A DNA stretch of 64,000 nucleotides from Rheinheimera sp. MM224. GTDB lineage: Bacteria; Pseudomonadota; Gammaproteobacteria; Enterobacterales; Alteromonadaceae. Under the pieces are notes generated by a model. The model was not told the DNA's origin and did no database searches. It saw only the letters and a program-made list of their open reading frames with translations. Positions 34,186 through 48,565 of this stretch are shown here, piece after piece. How positions within the stretch are numbered: the first letter of the stretch is position 1; each line of letters opens with the position of its first letter. Made by a program: the position numbers and the translations under genes. The stretch covers positions 1,178,001 to 1,242,000 of the forward strand of contig NZ_OX352320.1 of NCBI RefSeq assembly GCF_947090785.1. Reading direction: 5' to 3'.

Positions 34186-35229
34186 TTACCACTTGGCATA
34201 ATGATCTTCAGCCAAGCCTTTGACCGCATTTAGTTTTAGTTTGCTGCCATTTTGAAGCACTACAAAGCCCGTATAAATCCCAACATACTGGCGGAAATTG
34301 CTGGCCAGTAAGCCAATGTTGACCTTTTCCTGACGGCAATATAAAGGCGTAAATTCAAGCTGCACTTCGCCGCAAAGACTACTGACTTGCCATGGTTTTT
34401 TTTCGTCTTTGCGATCAAAGACAAAAGTGGCTGGGCTTAAATGCTGAATTTGGCCATTAAACCAGAGCGCATTTTCGCAAAGCCCGGTTTCATTGACACC
34501 AGCTGCTATATTCAGACCAAATGCCTGGTCTTCGACCACGGCGTTGATACTGGCCCAGCGCCAACTGGTTTGGCGGCGCATAAAACCTGCTGAGAAATCA
34601 TAACCCGCTAAAGCCTGAGTTAAATCTAAGGCTTTGCCCTGAAGTTCAAGTGTGCCTGACACAGCCAAGGCATTGGATTTTTCGGTGTAAGTCCATCCGT
34701 TGTAACCTGTAGGCGCACATAAAGCTAAAGGCATTTGGCTAGCTTTTTCTATGGTTAAACTGGCCTTTAACTCTTTGGTATCAATGCTTAATTGCCAGTG
34801 TGTTGCGCTGGTTTTTATCTCGACTTTATAGGCAGCAAAGCCTTGCTTCGCTTCACCTGCTGATGGTGAATCACTCATCCGGCAGCCTAAAGCGCCTGGC
34901 AATAACACACCTTTGCTGATGGCTAGGTTTGAGTCAAAACGATACAAATAGGCAAAACCTGAATTGGCATAACGAATATCGGCAATAGCCACGGCCAATA
35001 ACCAGTCAGAGCCTGTGACACAAATAAACTGAAACTGTTTGTACTGAAAATAGCGGGCGAGGGGGTTGGCCTTTTTATCCATCAAATTCTGATAAACAAA
35101 ATCCCGTAGATTAAAGTCCGGAATTGAGCCGTCAAATAAGCCAAAGACTGGTTGGCCATTGCTTTGGATCAGTTGTTGCGGTGTGGCTGCAAGCTGAGGT
35201 AAGTAGTTGTTCATAGTGCTTTTCTGCAT
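34186..35229 (-). CDS. DUF2804 protein
   Basis: The protein has 347 residues with no signal peptide or membrane helices. It matches DUF2804 along its length, with WRWASINAVVEDQAFGLNIAAG-type strands near residues 225-245 and TGFVVLQNGSKLKL near the end. The fold is probably beta-rich and lipocalin-like, similar in look to hydroxyneurosporene-synthase-like proteins, but no reaction is established. The ATG at 35229 is preceded by AAGGTG at 6 bp; a GTG two codons upstream is less likely. It is followed closely by the TIGR03643 gene. Confidence 0.85.
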   Translation of the reverse strand: MQKSTMNNYLPQLAATPQQLIQSNGQPVFGLFDGSIPDFNLRDFVYQNLMDKKANPLARYFQYKQFQFICVTGSDWLLAVAIADIRYANSGFAYLYRFDSNLAISKGVLLPGALGCRMSDSPSAGEAKQGFAAYKVEIKTSATHWQLSIDTKELKASLTIEKASQMPLALCAPTGYNGWTYTEKSNALAVSGTLELQGKALDLTQALAGYDFSAGFMRRQTSWRWASINAVVEDQAFGLNIAAGVNETGLCENALWFNGQIQHLSPATFVFDRKDEKKPWQVSSLCGEVQLEFTPLYCRQEKVNIGLLASNFRQYVGIYTGFVVLQNGSKLKLNAVKGLAEDHYAKW

Positions 35230-35457
35230 TGTCACACCTTTTTATTTATTACTTTATTTTGCCAGAAGTAACAGCGAGTACCGTAAGTTGTTTATTGATC
35301 TTTACCATGAAAGGTCGCATGTGTCAGTCAGGAAGTTGAAGTCTACTTTGGGGATTAATGTCTGGAGACTAATTCTTTGTTTCTAACTGTTTATCTGACT
35401 GACTGAGCGGGAGTACTGAGCAAGGATGTTCGCAGTATTCGATAACAAATTGATAAA

Positions 35458-35484
35458 AGCTGACCTTGTATAAAGAGATCAGCT
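35458..35484 (-). terminator. possible terminator of the lipoprotein operon
   Basis: AGCTGA and TCAGCT form a 6-bp stem extended by weak internal pairs. On the minus strand it is followed by TTTTATC, 20 bp after the DUF799 stop. The stem is short and the loop long, so this is tentative. Confidence 0.45.
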
Positions 35485-35503
35485 CAAATCAATTTAATAG
35501 TAA

Positions 35504-36184
35504 TTATTGTGCTGCTTTGGCTGATAAAGCGGTATTTACCGACTGATCTGCCCCATCCTGTTTATGACGAGAATGGTATTTCCCTACAGGTAATGTATTA
35601 ATCACTGAAGCATTTACCATTCGTGCTACAGGCACATAATCAGTAGTAGCGGTATTAATAGCGGTGCTTATAATGTCCGCAAGCAAATTGCCACTGTTAC
35701 CCGAAGTATTAATGACAACGACGTTCTGATAATTCCATAACGACTCACCAGAAGATGTAGAAACTAAATCGAATTCAGCACCTACTGTTACATTGCCACC
35801 AGTTACAAAGTAGTTGGTATCCCACTGATTAATAGTGACAAAGAGCACAGCATCAGCCCCAAACATTTGTTTAAACTTATCTGGATTTACATCCCGGAGT
35901 TGAGCACCATCTACGATCCCTTCCTGCTGAAGCAGCATAGCAGACAACGGGATTGGCAGAACGTAGTAACCAGCCTCAGCTAATGGCTGGGCAATAGTAG
36001 TTGAGTACAGATCCGGTGCGTCTGCAGCTGTTGATTTATTAACCGCTGGCACAACCAAAACCGACAGTGGCGCAGCATCATACATCTTAGGGAAAGCTTC
36101 TTGCTTGCTAACAATTTTTTGTGTAGCACAACCAGATAACAGTAATGCAGCTAACACAAGAATACTTTTAAATGGAGTTTTCAT
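35504..36184 (-). CDS. DUF799/GNA1162-family lipoprotein
   Basis: The protein has 226 residues with a lipoprotein signal (LAALLLSGC, Cys about 19). The mature part matches the GNA1162/DUF799 family: PLSVLVVPAVNKSTAADAPD, IAQPLAEAGYYVLPIPLS, and GADAVLFVTINQWDTNYFV. This fold resembles a periplasmic trans-envelope component. It is the last gene of an operon (4-bp gap) starting with a CsgG-like pore protein, as in many gammaproteobacteria where CsgG, DUF4810 and DUF799 lipoproteins travel together. Likely an outer-membrane lipoprotein complex; the cargo is unknown. Confidence 0.85.
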   Translation of the reverse strand: MKTPFKSILVLAALLLSGCATQKIVSKQEAFPKMYDAAPLSVLVVPAVNKSTAADAPDLYSTTIAQPLAEAGYYVLPIPLSAMLLQQEGIVDGAQLRDVNPDKFKQMFGADAVLFVTINQWDTNYFVTGGNVTVGAEFDLVSTSSGESLWNYQNVVVINTSGNSGNLLADIISTAINTATTDYVPVARMVNASVINTLPVGKYHSRHKQDGADQSVNTALSAKAAQ

Positions 36185-36188
36185 TCCT

Positions 36189-36551
36189 TTAGCCTGCCTT
36201 ATTCATTTTATTCAACATTGCGTCAATCAATTGCGCCGACTCTGGAAACAGAGCTTTTTCTTGCTGTAAGTAAGCCTGAGCTTCAACGACGTTATTCACC
36301 TGAAGTTCTAATGTTGCCAGCTCAGCGTAGATGCCAGGAGGTATCTTTTTGTTTTCTTTGGCAGCATTCTCGATGATAGCTAACAGTGCTTGCTTATGCT
36401 TTTCGCGAGTCACATCAGAAGGTTCGTGCTTGTGGTTATAAGCGGTTTCTGAATAGTCACCCCAATGATAAATTGATTTATTAGTGCTGGCACACGCGGA
36501 CATACCGATTACGCAAACCAAAATTAGTGCTTTTTGGATACCACTTTTCAT
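36189..36551 (-). CDS. DUF4810 lipoprotein
   Basis: The protein has 120 residues with a lipoprotein signal (VIGMSAC, Cys about 20). The DUF4810 core follows: YHWGDYSETAYNHKHEPSD (about 28-46) and a helical C-terminus with GIYAELATLELQ, similar to a TPR hairpin. Its ATG overlaps the previous stop by 4 bp (36548-36551), and the next gene starts 4 bp after its stop. The family has no known biochemical role beyond its constant pairing with CsgG-like and DUF799 proteins. Confidence 0.85.
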   Translation of the reverse strand: MKSGIQKALILVCVIGMSACASTNKSIYHWGDYSETAYNHKHEPSDVTREKHKQALLAIIENAAKENKKIPPGIYAELATLELQVNNVVEAQAYLQQEKALFPESAQLIDAMLNKMNKAG

Positions 36552-36865
36552 GGAACTCTTACCTCAAATACATTGCCATTTGTGACATAAATTTTTCTTT
36601 TCACCAGAACCTGTTGGCCCCGACTTATTTCTACCTGATGGCTACCAACGCTTAAATCAAACTTTGCTACTGTTTCACCATCCAGTTTAAAAGTATCAGC
36701 ATTATCCAGTTGAACTGTTGTGGTATTATCAAGAACCAGAGTAGTTCCCTGAAGGTTGCCACTCAGTTGTAAGTAGGCTTTATCATCTACTTGTTTAATC
36801 TCAGAAAAACTTGTGCTACACGCAGACAGCAAAAGAGAAAAAACCAAACAAATCATATATTTCAT
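36548..36865 (-). CDS. uncharacterised small lipoprotein in CsgG-like operon
   Basis: The protein has 105 residues with a lipoprotein signal (FSLLLSAC, Cys about 16). The mature part is mostly beta-type: LQLSGNLQGTTLVLDN, TVQLDNADTFKLDG, and a C-terminal segment like a PEGA-type or immunoglobulin-like strand pair (VGSHQVEISRGQQVLVKRKI). I do not recognise a family. It sits between the CsgG-like and DUF4810 genes with a 4-bp gap and a 4-bp overlap, so it is surely part of the operon. Confidence 0.75.
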   Translation of the reverse strand: MKYMICLVFSLLLSACSTSFSEIKQVDDKAYLQLSGNLQGTTLVLDNTTTVQLDNADTFKLDGETVAKFDLSVGSHQVEISRGQQVLVKRKIYVTNGNVFEVRVP

Positions 36866-36869
36866 TTAA

Positions 36870-37826
36870 TTACACCTTCCCTTCTTCACGCACAACAACT
36901 TTGCTGATGCTTTGATCGTTGATTGAGCCTGAAACCAGTTCGCACACCGACAATTCATCGCTACCCTGGCCAACAAAACCTGTGACACGTAAAGTCGCCA
37001 CTTTTTGCCCCGGTAAATTTATCAGCATTCCTGTTTGTGGATTTTTTACTTGCTGCCCTGGACTGACCACATCAAAAGTATCATTCACTTTGATGCCTTG
37101 GGCTGATCCGCCAGTCATCAAAAATTGGCTACCTTGTTTACTTATCAAATAAGCTTGCCACGGAGAATCCAGTAAATTTTCGGAGATATTGCTCACCAGC
37201 TTTGAAATGGCGGCAGATAAAGCCTTGTCATTGATTGAAGTATCATAAGCTGCGCGCTCACCAACACCCATCACTGAGTTAGCTTCTACCCGTGCTTCAC
37301 CAGTAGCTTCCTCTGAATACATGATCTGCCCGGTTTTTGTGTTAATTAACCGGACATTTACTGTAGCCGTAGCTGTCTGTATTTTATTGCGGCTAAAAAC
37401 ACCAACTTCGCTGTTTGTTGAGCGGCCAAATTCGGAGACTGAACCGACAATTAAAAAATCAGAACCGGCAGTTTGGATCTGCTCCCCTTTGAAGGTGTTT
37501 TCACTTATTACTTTGTCTAAATCTGCACGCTCAAGCATGATGAACTTGTTTGTTTCAGTCAGACGTGCTGCAAGAATATCTGAGGCTTGTTTCCCTAATC
37601 GATCACCATTCTGATCCAACAAAAAGGCGTTGCCTCTTTTGGTCTCATCAGAAAAACGAGCTATTGCTACTACTCGCTTCAACGAGAGTTCAGGAGCTTG
37701 GCTAAGCACCGGACTAATAGCAGGTGTTGCTGTGGACAATGCATTGACAGAACCACGCGTCGACGAAGTACAGGCTGTTAGAACAGCCAGACTAAGCAGC
37801 GCGACAGGAAGTACAATTTTTTTCAT
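36870..37826 (-). CDS. CsgG/HfaB-family outer-membrane lipoprotein
   Basis: The protein has 318 residues with a lipoprotein signal (AVLTACTSS, Cys about 19). The CsgG-like domain (about 50-215) includes RVVAIARFSDETKRG, ILAARLTETNKFIMLERADL and DFLIVGSVSEFG. The C-terminal 100 residues form an SH3-like extension (GIKVNDTFDVVSPG). CsgG-type proteins form ring pores in the outer membrane. There are no curli subunit genes here, so it is not a curli exporter in the usual sense. The second of two adjacent ATGs is chosen, with GAGG 5 bp before it. First gene of a four-lipoprotein operon. Confidence 0.87.
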   Translation of the reverse strand: MKKIVLPVALLSLAVLTACTSSTRGSVNALSTATPAISPVLSQAPELSLKRVVAIARFSDETKRGNAFLLDQNGDRLGKQASDILAARLTETNKFIMLERADLDKVISENTFKGEQIQTAGSDFLIVGSVSEFGRSTNSEVGVFSRNKIQTATATVNVRLINTKTGQIMYSEEATGEARVEANSVMGVGERAAYDTSINDKALSAAISKLVSNISENLLDSPWQAYLISKQGSQFLMTGGSAQGIKVNDTFDVVSPGQQVKNPQTGMLINLPGQKVATLRVTGFVGQGSDELSVCELVSGSINDQSISKVVVREEGKV

Positions 37827-38057
37827 CATTTCCTCATGAATTGTTATAAATTTTTGAAAGGCTAAAGAGATTCAATATGGCAAGGATAGATAACAGCGCA
37901 AAAGGCAGGACAAAGAATGATTTAATCCATTAAATCGCAGAAGTTATAACTAAACTTGAGTTATACAAAAATCAGTACCTGAGAGTACTGAGTTGACTGT
38001 AACCAAAACTATAATTAATTAAAAGACATAGATAAAAATATAACAGCGTAAAACAAA

Positions 38058-38085
38058 AAGGGCATCAGTATTACCTGACGCCCTT
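38058..38085 (-). terminator. terminator of the gltBD operon
   Basis: AAGGGCATCAG and CTGACGCCCTT form an 11-bp stem with one mismatch and a 6-nt loop. On the minus strand it is followed by TTTGTTTTACGC. It lies about 120 bp after the gltD stop. Confidence 0.75.
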
Positions 38086-38164
38086 GTAATCAAAATGCTC
38101 TCAAAACCCTTAGCCAAAGTAATTGAGCGACACTCTTTGGCTTTTATTCGAACGCGATGCGGGC

Positions 38165-38181
38165 GGGGACAAGCCCCGCAC
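38165..38181. repeat. REP-like GC-rich palindrome
   Basis: GCGGGG and CCCCGC flank ACAAG. On the minus strand the context reads TGCGGGGCTTGTCCCCGCCC preceded by GTAGGG, a pattern I recall as a dispersed intergenic repeat in gammaproteobacteria. It lies in the gltD 3' region before the terminator and may protect the mRNA end. Only one copy is seen here. Confidence 0.5.
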
Positions 38182-38206
38182 CCTACAGCAAGTACGAAGG
38201 CCTAAA

Positions 38207-44097
<5,891 letters not shown>

Positions 44098-44130
44098 GAC
44101 TCTTCCTCCAACCTGTCCTGTAAAAAATAA

Positions 44131-44258
44131 ATATACCCTTAGCTTCTGAAGCTGTGGCCTGGGTAACTGCGCTCTGTCGCCCGAATTACATAGCAGTACT
44201 ATGTTGGTAAGAGCTCTATTACTCGTTAGCTAGCATTAACTTCAATAACTTCTGGGTA
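44131..44258. repeat. palindromic intergenic element, copy A
   Basis: About 128 bp starting ATATACCC and ending GGGTA, with an inner perfect inverted repeat ACATAG-CAGTA-CTATGT (44188-44204) at its centre. It has the same layout and length as copy B at 45560-45688, though diverged. Together they flank folE2. A/B similarity was judged by eye. Confidence 0.6.
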
Positions 44259-44540
44259 AAAATGTTAAATTTATGAATTATTATTCTTATATTTGGCGTT
44301 TTTATCTCTGAAAGAAAACAACAGCTCTGGTTTCAGTCAGTTAGGTGGTCCGCATAGTTGTTTTTATGGCGTTTAGACGTCTATCCATAAATAGACAATT
44401 AGATATACCCAGATCGGACGGAAATTGCAAGACCAGTCTGGCGCATTTAGCTGACTATTTTGCCGAAGGCTGTTATAAGGCGGTTTTGTAATAAAATTAC
44501 ATAATTAGGGCTTTTTTGCTGGTTTTTGTGCGGGGAGTAT

Positions 44541-44571
44541 AAAAAAAAGGCCACTGATGTGACCTTTTTTT
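44541..44571 (-). terminator. terminator after folE2
   Basis: AAAAAAGGCCAC and GTGACCTTTTTT form a 12-bp stem with one mismatch and a TGAT loop, with T/A tracts on both sides. It lies 30 bp past the folE2 stop on the minus strand. Confidence 0.8.
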
Positions 44572-44600
44572 GTAATTTAAACGATATTTTTATGCGAAAC

Positions 44601-45527
44601 TTATGCGTGATAACCGTTTGAAACACCTTTGACTGTTACTGCGACTGCATCGTGTGCATGCAAGGACTCATAGTGGTTCACCCGTAGCCAAAAATCGTCA
44701 AATTCAGTCAATTGGTTTAATGCGTGTTTTAAACGACGTGCTGCATCTTCACAGAACATCAGGTTCTGACCGTTTAAGCGGGCAAACTCCTGCTCGTCTG
44801 CACGTTTGACTGCTGCCTGTACCGGAGTTTGCAGAGCATCTTCAATCGCATCAATTAACGCAATCACAGGGAAATCTGTGACTTGATGGTTCAGCTGTAC
44901 TTTTATTTCAGCAACAGAGCGCTGGCTGTGCGGTGTAGCCACTATACCCTGAGTTGTACCTAACCAGTCTTTGACTTGTTCAGCATTCACTTGAGCGTGA
45001 CCGGCAAATTTAGCCACAAAAGCTTCCTGAATAAGCTGACGGGCTAAAGCTGCTGAACAAGGACAAGTTGAAGAGTAAGGCACATCGACCTTCATCTCTA
45101 CACCTAACTTGCCATCTTTCAGCTGGCCTGTGATAGTCACAGGGTAAGCTTTCCAACCTTGTTTTTCTGTGATCAGCGCTTTACGGCGTAAGTGCAGTTC
45201 AAAATCAAACTTCACAAAAGCATGAGTACTTAAGTCTTCATGGCTGCTGATAAATTCGTGCAGCAGTTCGCTTAAAGTTGCAAAACTTAAGCTGGATTCA
45301 GTCGACAGTTGATCCAACAACAAATAAAGCCGTGACATATGAATGCCTTTGGCTTTTGGATCTTTTAAGTTCACAAAAGCTTCAACTTTGGCGCTGACCT
45401 GGCGTGGTGCTTCGCCTGCAACACTAAACATCAGTGGCAGTTCAATATTGCTCATGCCAACCCATTCCAACACACCTTCGGTGGTGGCGGATGAATGGTT
45501 AGCTACATCTGGCATAGTGGTCGGCAT
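44601..45527 (-). CDS. folE2: GTP cyclohydrolase FolE2 (type IB)
   Basis: The protein has 308 residues starting [14 protein letters not shown] lies 6 bp before the ATG at 45527, and upstream ATGs are rejected. FolE2 converts GTP to dihydroneopterin triphosphate, the first step of folate synthesis, without the strict zinc dependence of FolE. The conserved active-site Cys lies in [12 protein letters not shown] (about 152-163), with [14 protein letters not shown] and [15 protein letters not shown] also typical. It is a single gene flanked on both sides by related palindromic elements. No Zur site is evident. Confidence 0.95.
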   Translation of the reverse strand: MPTTMPDVANHSSATTEGVLEWVGMSNIELPLMFSVAGEAPRQVSAKVEAFVNLKDPKAKGIHMSRLYLLLDQLSTESSLSFATLSELLHEFISSHEDLSTHAFVKFDFELHLRRKALITEKQGWKAYPVTITGQLKDGKLGVEMKVDVPYSSTCPCSAALARQLIQEAFVAKFAGHAQVNAEQVKDWLGTTQGIVATPHSQRSVAEIKVQLNHQVTDFPVIALIDAIEDALQTPVQAAVKRADEQEFARLNGQNLMFCEDAARRLKHALNQLTEFDDFWLRVNHYESLHAHDAVAVTVKGVSNGYHA

Positions 45528-45559
45528 GAATACTCCAATGTCCATCAAATGCGAGCTCC

Positions 45560-45688
45560 CTATACCCGTCGTTCTTGAAGCCGCAGCTTTGTTGACTTCA
45601 CGCTCTCGCCCCAGTCACATAGGACAACTATGCTCCTGGGGTCTCACTCGCTTGTCGTCGCGCTGCAACATCAATTACTAGGGTATAG
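45560..45688. repeat. palindromic intergenic element, copy B
   Basis: 129 bp delimited by CTATACCC (45560-45567) and GGGTATAG (45681-45688), an exact terminal inverted repeat. Inner arms CCCCAG-TCACATAG and CTATG-CTC-CTGGGG pair around GACAA at the centre, so the element could form a long imperfect cruciform. Similar elements are, as I recall, common in Alteromonadales genomes. It lies 32 bp upstream of the folE2 start. Confidence 0.75.
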
Positions 45689-45800
45689 ATAAAAAGCTTC
45701 GCTGAAAATTTGGCGCACTTTATACCATATTTTGCCGCGTGGGCCGGTATAAAATCTGTGCAATATAAGCTGATTTTTTTCGAACAGCTTAAACGAAAAA

Positions 45801-45835
45801 AGCGAATACCCGACTAAATTCGTCGGATATTCGCT
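45801..45835 (-). terminator. terminator of the iadA-like operon
   Basis: AGCGAATACCCGAC and GTCGGATATTCGCT form a 14-bp stem with one mismatch and a 7-nt loop. On the minus strand TTTTTTCG follows. It lies 44 bp after the stop of the peptidase gene. Confidence 0.85.
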
Positions 45836-45879
45836 AAATTGGGATGGTGCAGCAGAAATTCAACTCTTTGTTTTTAAAG

Positions 45880-47061
45880 TTAAGGCTCAAATGTACCTTT
45901 AACTATGGCTTGGCCGTTTTGAACTAATTGGCGGCCTTTGGCAAACACATCACGGATAGTTAAATCACTTTTATGCAAAAGCACTAAATCGGCATCTAAA
46001 CCTGCTGCAATATGGCCTTTGTGTTTCAGCCCTAAGACTGCTGCAGGAGCTGCGGTAATAGCGGTTATAGCATCAGTTAAAGCGACCTGATGCTCAAGCA
46101 CGGCCTGGCGAGCCACCTGATATAAGCTTTGTACTTTACCAACCTCAAGCCCAATCAGCTCTCCATCGTTGTTATACAGAGGCAAACTGGCATTGCCATC
46201 TGAGCTTAAGGTTAAGTTCATAGCTGATACTCCGGCTTGCAAAGCCCGGGCTAAAGCCTGCGCTGCTGCCACTTCGCCATGCTGCAGATCATAAGCTGTG
46301 GTGCTGGTGGTAAAGTCAATCACACCGCCAGCTTTTGCAAACTCAATACCAGCCTGAAACAGCGCCTCATTGCGGTTTATATGAGTAGGGTAGAACTGGG
46401 ATAATTTCAGTTCTGTGCCTGCAACTGCTTGCCACAGCGGCTGTAATAACGACTCGCCGCTACCTACATGCACACTGACTGCACCAGCTTTACCCGACAA
46501 AATGCCGCCGACTTTAGCTGCAGCCGCTACTTTACGTATTTCTTCAATGGTCGGCTGAGAGGATCGGAAATCACTGATAGCAATTTCGCCAACACCTATA
46601 AACTTGTCGATAAGGATCAGGTCATCCGTGATACTGCCCATTAAAGTACGGCATGGAATTTCGTAAGAGCCTGTATGGCAATAGGTAGTGATGCCTTCAG
46701 CTTCCAGGGCATGAGCCTTAGCCAGCAGATTGGTTAAGGTCCGGGTCGTAGCGTCTGTGCCTAATACACCAATAGCTGTAGTGACTCCGCCTAAAGTAGC
46801 GTTGGTTAATTGCATTTCAGGAGTGCGGCTGGCAAAACCACCTTCGCCACCCCCCCCAATAAAATGCACTAACGAATCAACAAAACCCGGTACTAAATAG
46901 CAGTCGCTGGCGTCTATGACTTCGACAGGTAAATTTGAATTACCAGTTTCTAAATCAATACCTAAAGCTGCGATTTGATGGCCGGCAACTAATACATCCA
47001 TTACACCTGAATCTTGTGGGCTTATGATATGGGCATTTTTAAATAGCTTTATTGCGCTCAT
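45880..47061 (-). CDS. isoaspartyl dipeptidase-like amidohydrolase (IadA family), altered metal site
   Basis: The protein has 393 residues, matching E. coli IadA closely in size and landmarks: IGGGGEGGF, RTPEMQL, SVHVGSG, PTHINRN and SSDGN. IadA cleaves beta-aspartyl dipeptides with two zinc ions. Here the usual HxH at the end of strand 1 (DQHVH) reads DSLVH, so residue 64 is Leu and only His66 remains. The carboxylated-Lys position is Glu (GVGEIAISD, Glu159), which occurs in relatives, and DHRS reads DFRS (Phe165). The protein may have changed activity or be inactive. It is cotranscribed with the YfcC-type transporter upstream (22-bp gap). Confidence 0.85.
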   Translation of the reverse strand: MSAIKLFKNAHIISPQDSGVMDVLVAGHQIAALGIDLETGNSNLPVEVIDASDCYLVPGFVDSLVHFIGGGGEGGFASRTPEMQLTNATLGGVTTAIGVLGTDATTRTLTNLLAKAHALEAEGITTYCHTGSYEIPCRTLMGSITDDLILIDKFIGVGEIAISDFRSSQPTIEEIRKVAAAAKVGGILSGKAGAVSVHVGSGESLLQPLWQAVAGTELKLSQFYPTHINRNEALFQAGIEFAKAGGVIDFTTSTTAYDLQHGEVAAAQALARALQAGVSAMNLTLSSDGNASLPLYNNDGELIGLEVGKVQSLYQVARQAVLEHQVALTDAITAITAAPAAVLGLKHKGHIAAGLDADLVLLHKSDLTIRDVFAKGRQLVQNGQAIVKGTFEP

Positions 47062-47083
47062 TGATAGTCCTTAGTTGTAATTC

Positions 47084-48565
47084 TTATTGGTAGCCAATAG
47101 CGACAGCGATTAAAATTGCGAGGCTTGCCAGAATAAAAAGCCAGAGCTGCAAACGCCAGGCAAACTTTGCCCATAACATCCAGTCGACTCTCACCACTCC
47201 CAAACAGCCAATTAAAGATGCAGAGGTAGGCACTATGCAGTTGGTTAAACCATCTCCCAATTGAAAAGCTAAAACGGCAATTTGACGGGATACCCCAACT
47301 AAATCGGCCAAAGGCGCAACCAAAGGCATAGTTAAAGCGGCCTGGCCTGAACCTGAAGTGACAAAGAAGTTAAACACCGACTGGAAAATCAACATAAACC
47401 AGGCTGACATATAGCTGGATACGCCATCAAAGCTGCTACCAGCATAATGCAACAGGGTGTTGAGTATTGAAGGTTCTGTTGCGTCGTCGCCGCCTAATAA
47501 CAACACTATGCCTTTGGCCATACCTACAATCATGGCGGCTGGTAATAACTCAGCTGCACCTTGTTTAAAGGCATCAGCCGATTCATTCACCGTGATACGT
47601 TTTCCGGCTATAGCCAAAATCGCAGTGGCTATACCTAAAGCAAAAAACTGAGTGGCAATTTCCGGAATATAGTAGCCTCGCGCTACCACACCCCAAATGA
47701 CCCAAATAATACCTGCCACAAAAAGCAATAAGATGGCGGCGTCCAATTTGCCAAAATGACTGCTTTGTTGTTCCTGCTGCTGTGCACGAAGTTTTTGATC
47801 TGACTCAAAACTGACGGAAAGCTCTGGATTCTTTTTAATTTTGGCGGCGTAACGCATAGTGAAGATAATGCCAAATAAGGTGAACAGCAGCCAAAGCACA
47901 ATACGGTAATCTGCGCCTGACATCAGAGGTAAACCTGCAATTCCCTGAGCTATAGCCACACTAAAAGGGTTCATCCAGGAGGTGGCAAAACCAATCTGAG
48001 TGGCAATGTAAGTGACCAGCACAGTGGTTATAGCGTCGTAGCCTAAAGCCAGCATTAAAGGCAGTAGCACTATACAAAAGGCGATGGCCTCTTCACCCAT
48101 TCCAAAGACGGCTCCACCTAAAGAAAACAGCAGGAACATCAGAGGGATAAATAAAAAGTCTATGTCTTTGGTTTTGGTTATTAATGCCAGTATGCCGTTA
48201 TTGACGGCACCGGTTTTCATAATGATGCCAAAGGCACCACCAGTCAGCAGAATAAAGGCAATTACACCAATAGCTGCACCCATTTTATCGCCTGAAACCA
48301 TACCTTCGAAGGCGTAGTTTAAAAAGCCAACCTGGCCGCCTTCACCAAACAAGGGCACTGCTTTATTTTGTTCCGTCGCGAGCTGAAAGCTGTTTGGATC
48401 AATACGGGCTTTAACCGTTTCACCTGCGGCATTGACAGTTTCCGGCAGCATCTGAAAATAACCGGCCGGAATAAGATGAGATGCAATAGCTGCAGCTATC
48501 ATCACAAAAAAAAGTATGACAAAGGCGTCCGGCATGCTGACCGGTTTTTTAGTTGTAACTTGCAT
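47084..48565 (-). CDS. YfcC-family (DcuC-superfamily) membrane transporter
   Basis: The protein has 493 residues with about twelve to thirteen hydrophobic helices and a cytoplasmic loop near 245-275 rich in Lys/Gln. Typical segments are GGAFGIIMKTGAVNNGI, FGMGEEAIAFCIVLLPL and VFNFFVTSGSGQAALTMPL, with the DcuC-type ending PTSASLIGCLG. YfcC-like carriers are thought to move small peptides, amino acids or dicarboxylates. The linked IadA-like dipeptidase suggests import of beta-aspartyl peptides, an inference. AGGT lies 9 bp before the ATG. The upstream gap holds an interleaved inverted repeat structure. Confidence 0.87.
   Translation of the reverse strand: MQVTTKKPVSMPDAFVILFFVMIAAAIASHLIPAGYFQMLPETVNAAGETVKARIDPNSFQLATEQNKAVPLFGEGGQVGFLNYAFEGMVSGDKMGAAIGVIAFILLTGGAFGIIMKTGAVNNGILALITKTKDIDFLFIPLMFLLFSLGGAVFGMGEEAIAFCIVLLPLMLALGYDAITTVLVTYIATQIGFATSWMNPFSVAIAQGIAGLPLMSGADYRIVLWLLFTLFGIIFTMRYAAKIKKNPELSVSFESDQKLRAQQQEQQSSHFGKLDAAILLLFVAGIIWVIWGVVARGYYIPEIATQFFALGIATAILAIAGKRITVNESADAFKQGAAELLPAAMIVGMAKGIVLLLGGDDATEPSILNTLLHYAGSSFDGVSSYMSAWFMLIFQSVFNFFVTSGSGQAALTMPLVAPLADLVGVSRQIAVLAFQLGDGLTNCIVPTSASLIGCLGVVRVDWMLWAKFAWRLQLWLFILASLAILIAVAIGYQ

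Larger units (their letters stand above)
37827..38206. other. intergenic region between gltD end and lipoprotein operon start
   Basis: About 380 bp without a gene. It must contain the lipoprotein operon promoter (AT-rich part 37850-38050), the gltBD terminator (38058-38085) and a REP-like GC-rich hairpin (38165-38181). I see no coding frame or RNA gene in it. Confidence 0.7.
44098..44600. other. 503-bp region upstream of gltB
   Basis: This gap holds a palindromic element (44131-44258), a long AT-rich stretch likely carrying the gltB promoter (44259-44430, with the palindrome TAGACGTCTA near 44378) and the folE2 terminator (44541-44571). No coding frame with a ribosome binding site is evident. 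Confidence 0.65.

Noticed and set aside
44301-44430. Riboswitch upstream of gltB
   Set aside because: Only isolated short palindromes (for example TAGACGTCTA) are seen and no known riboswitch core could be recognised.
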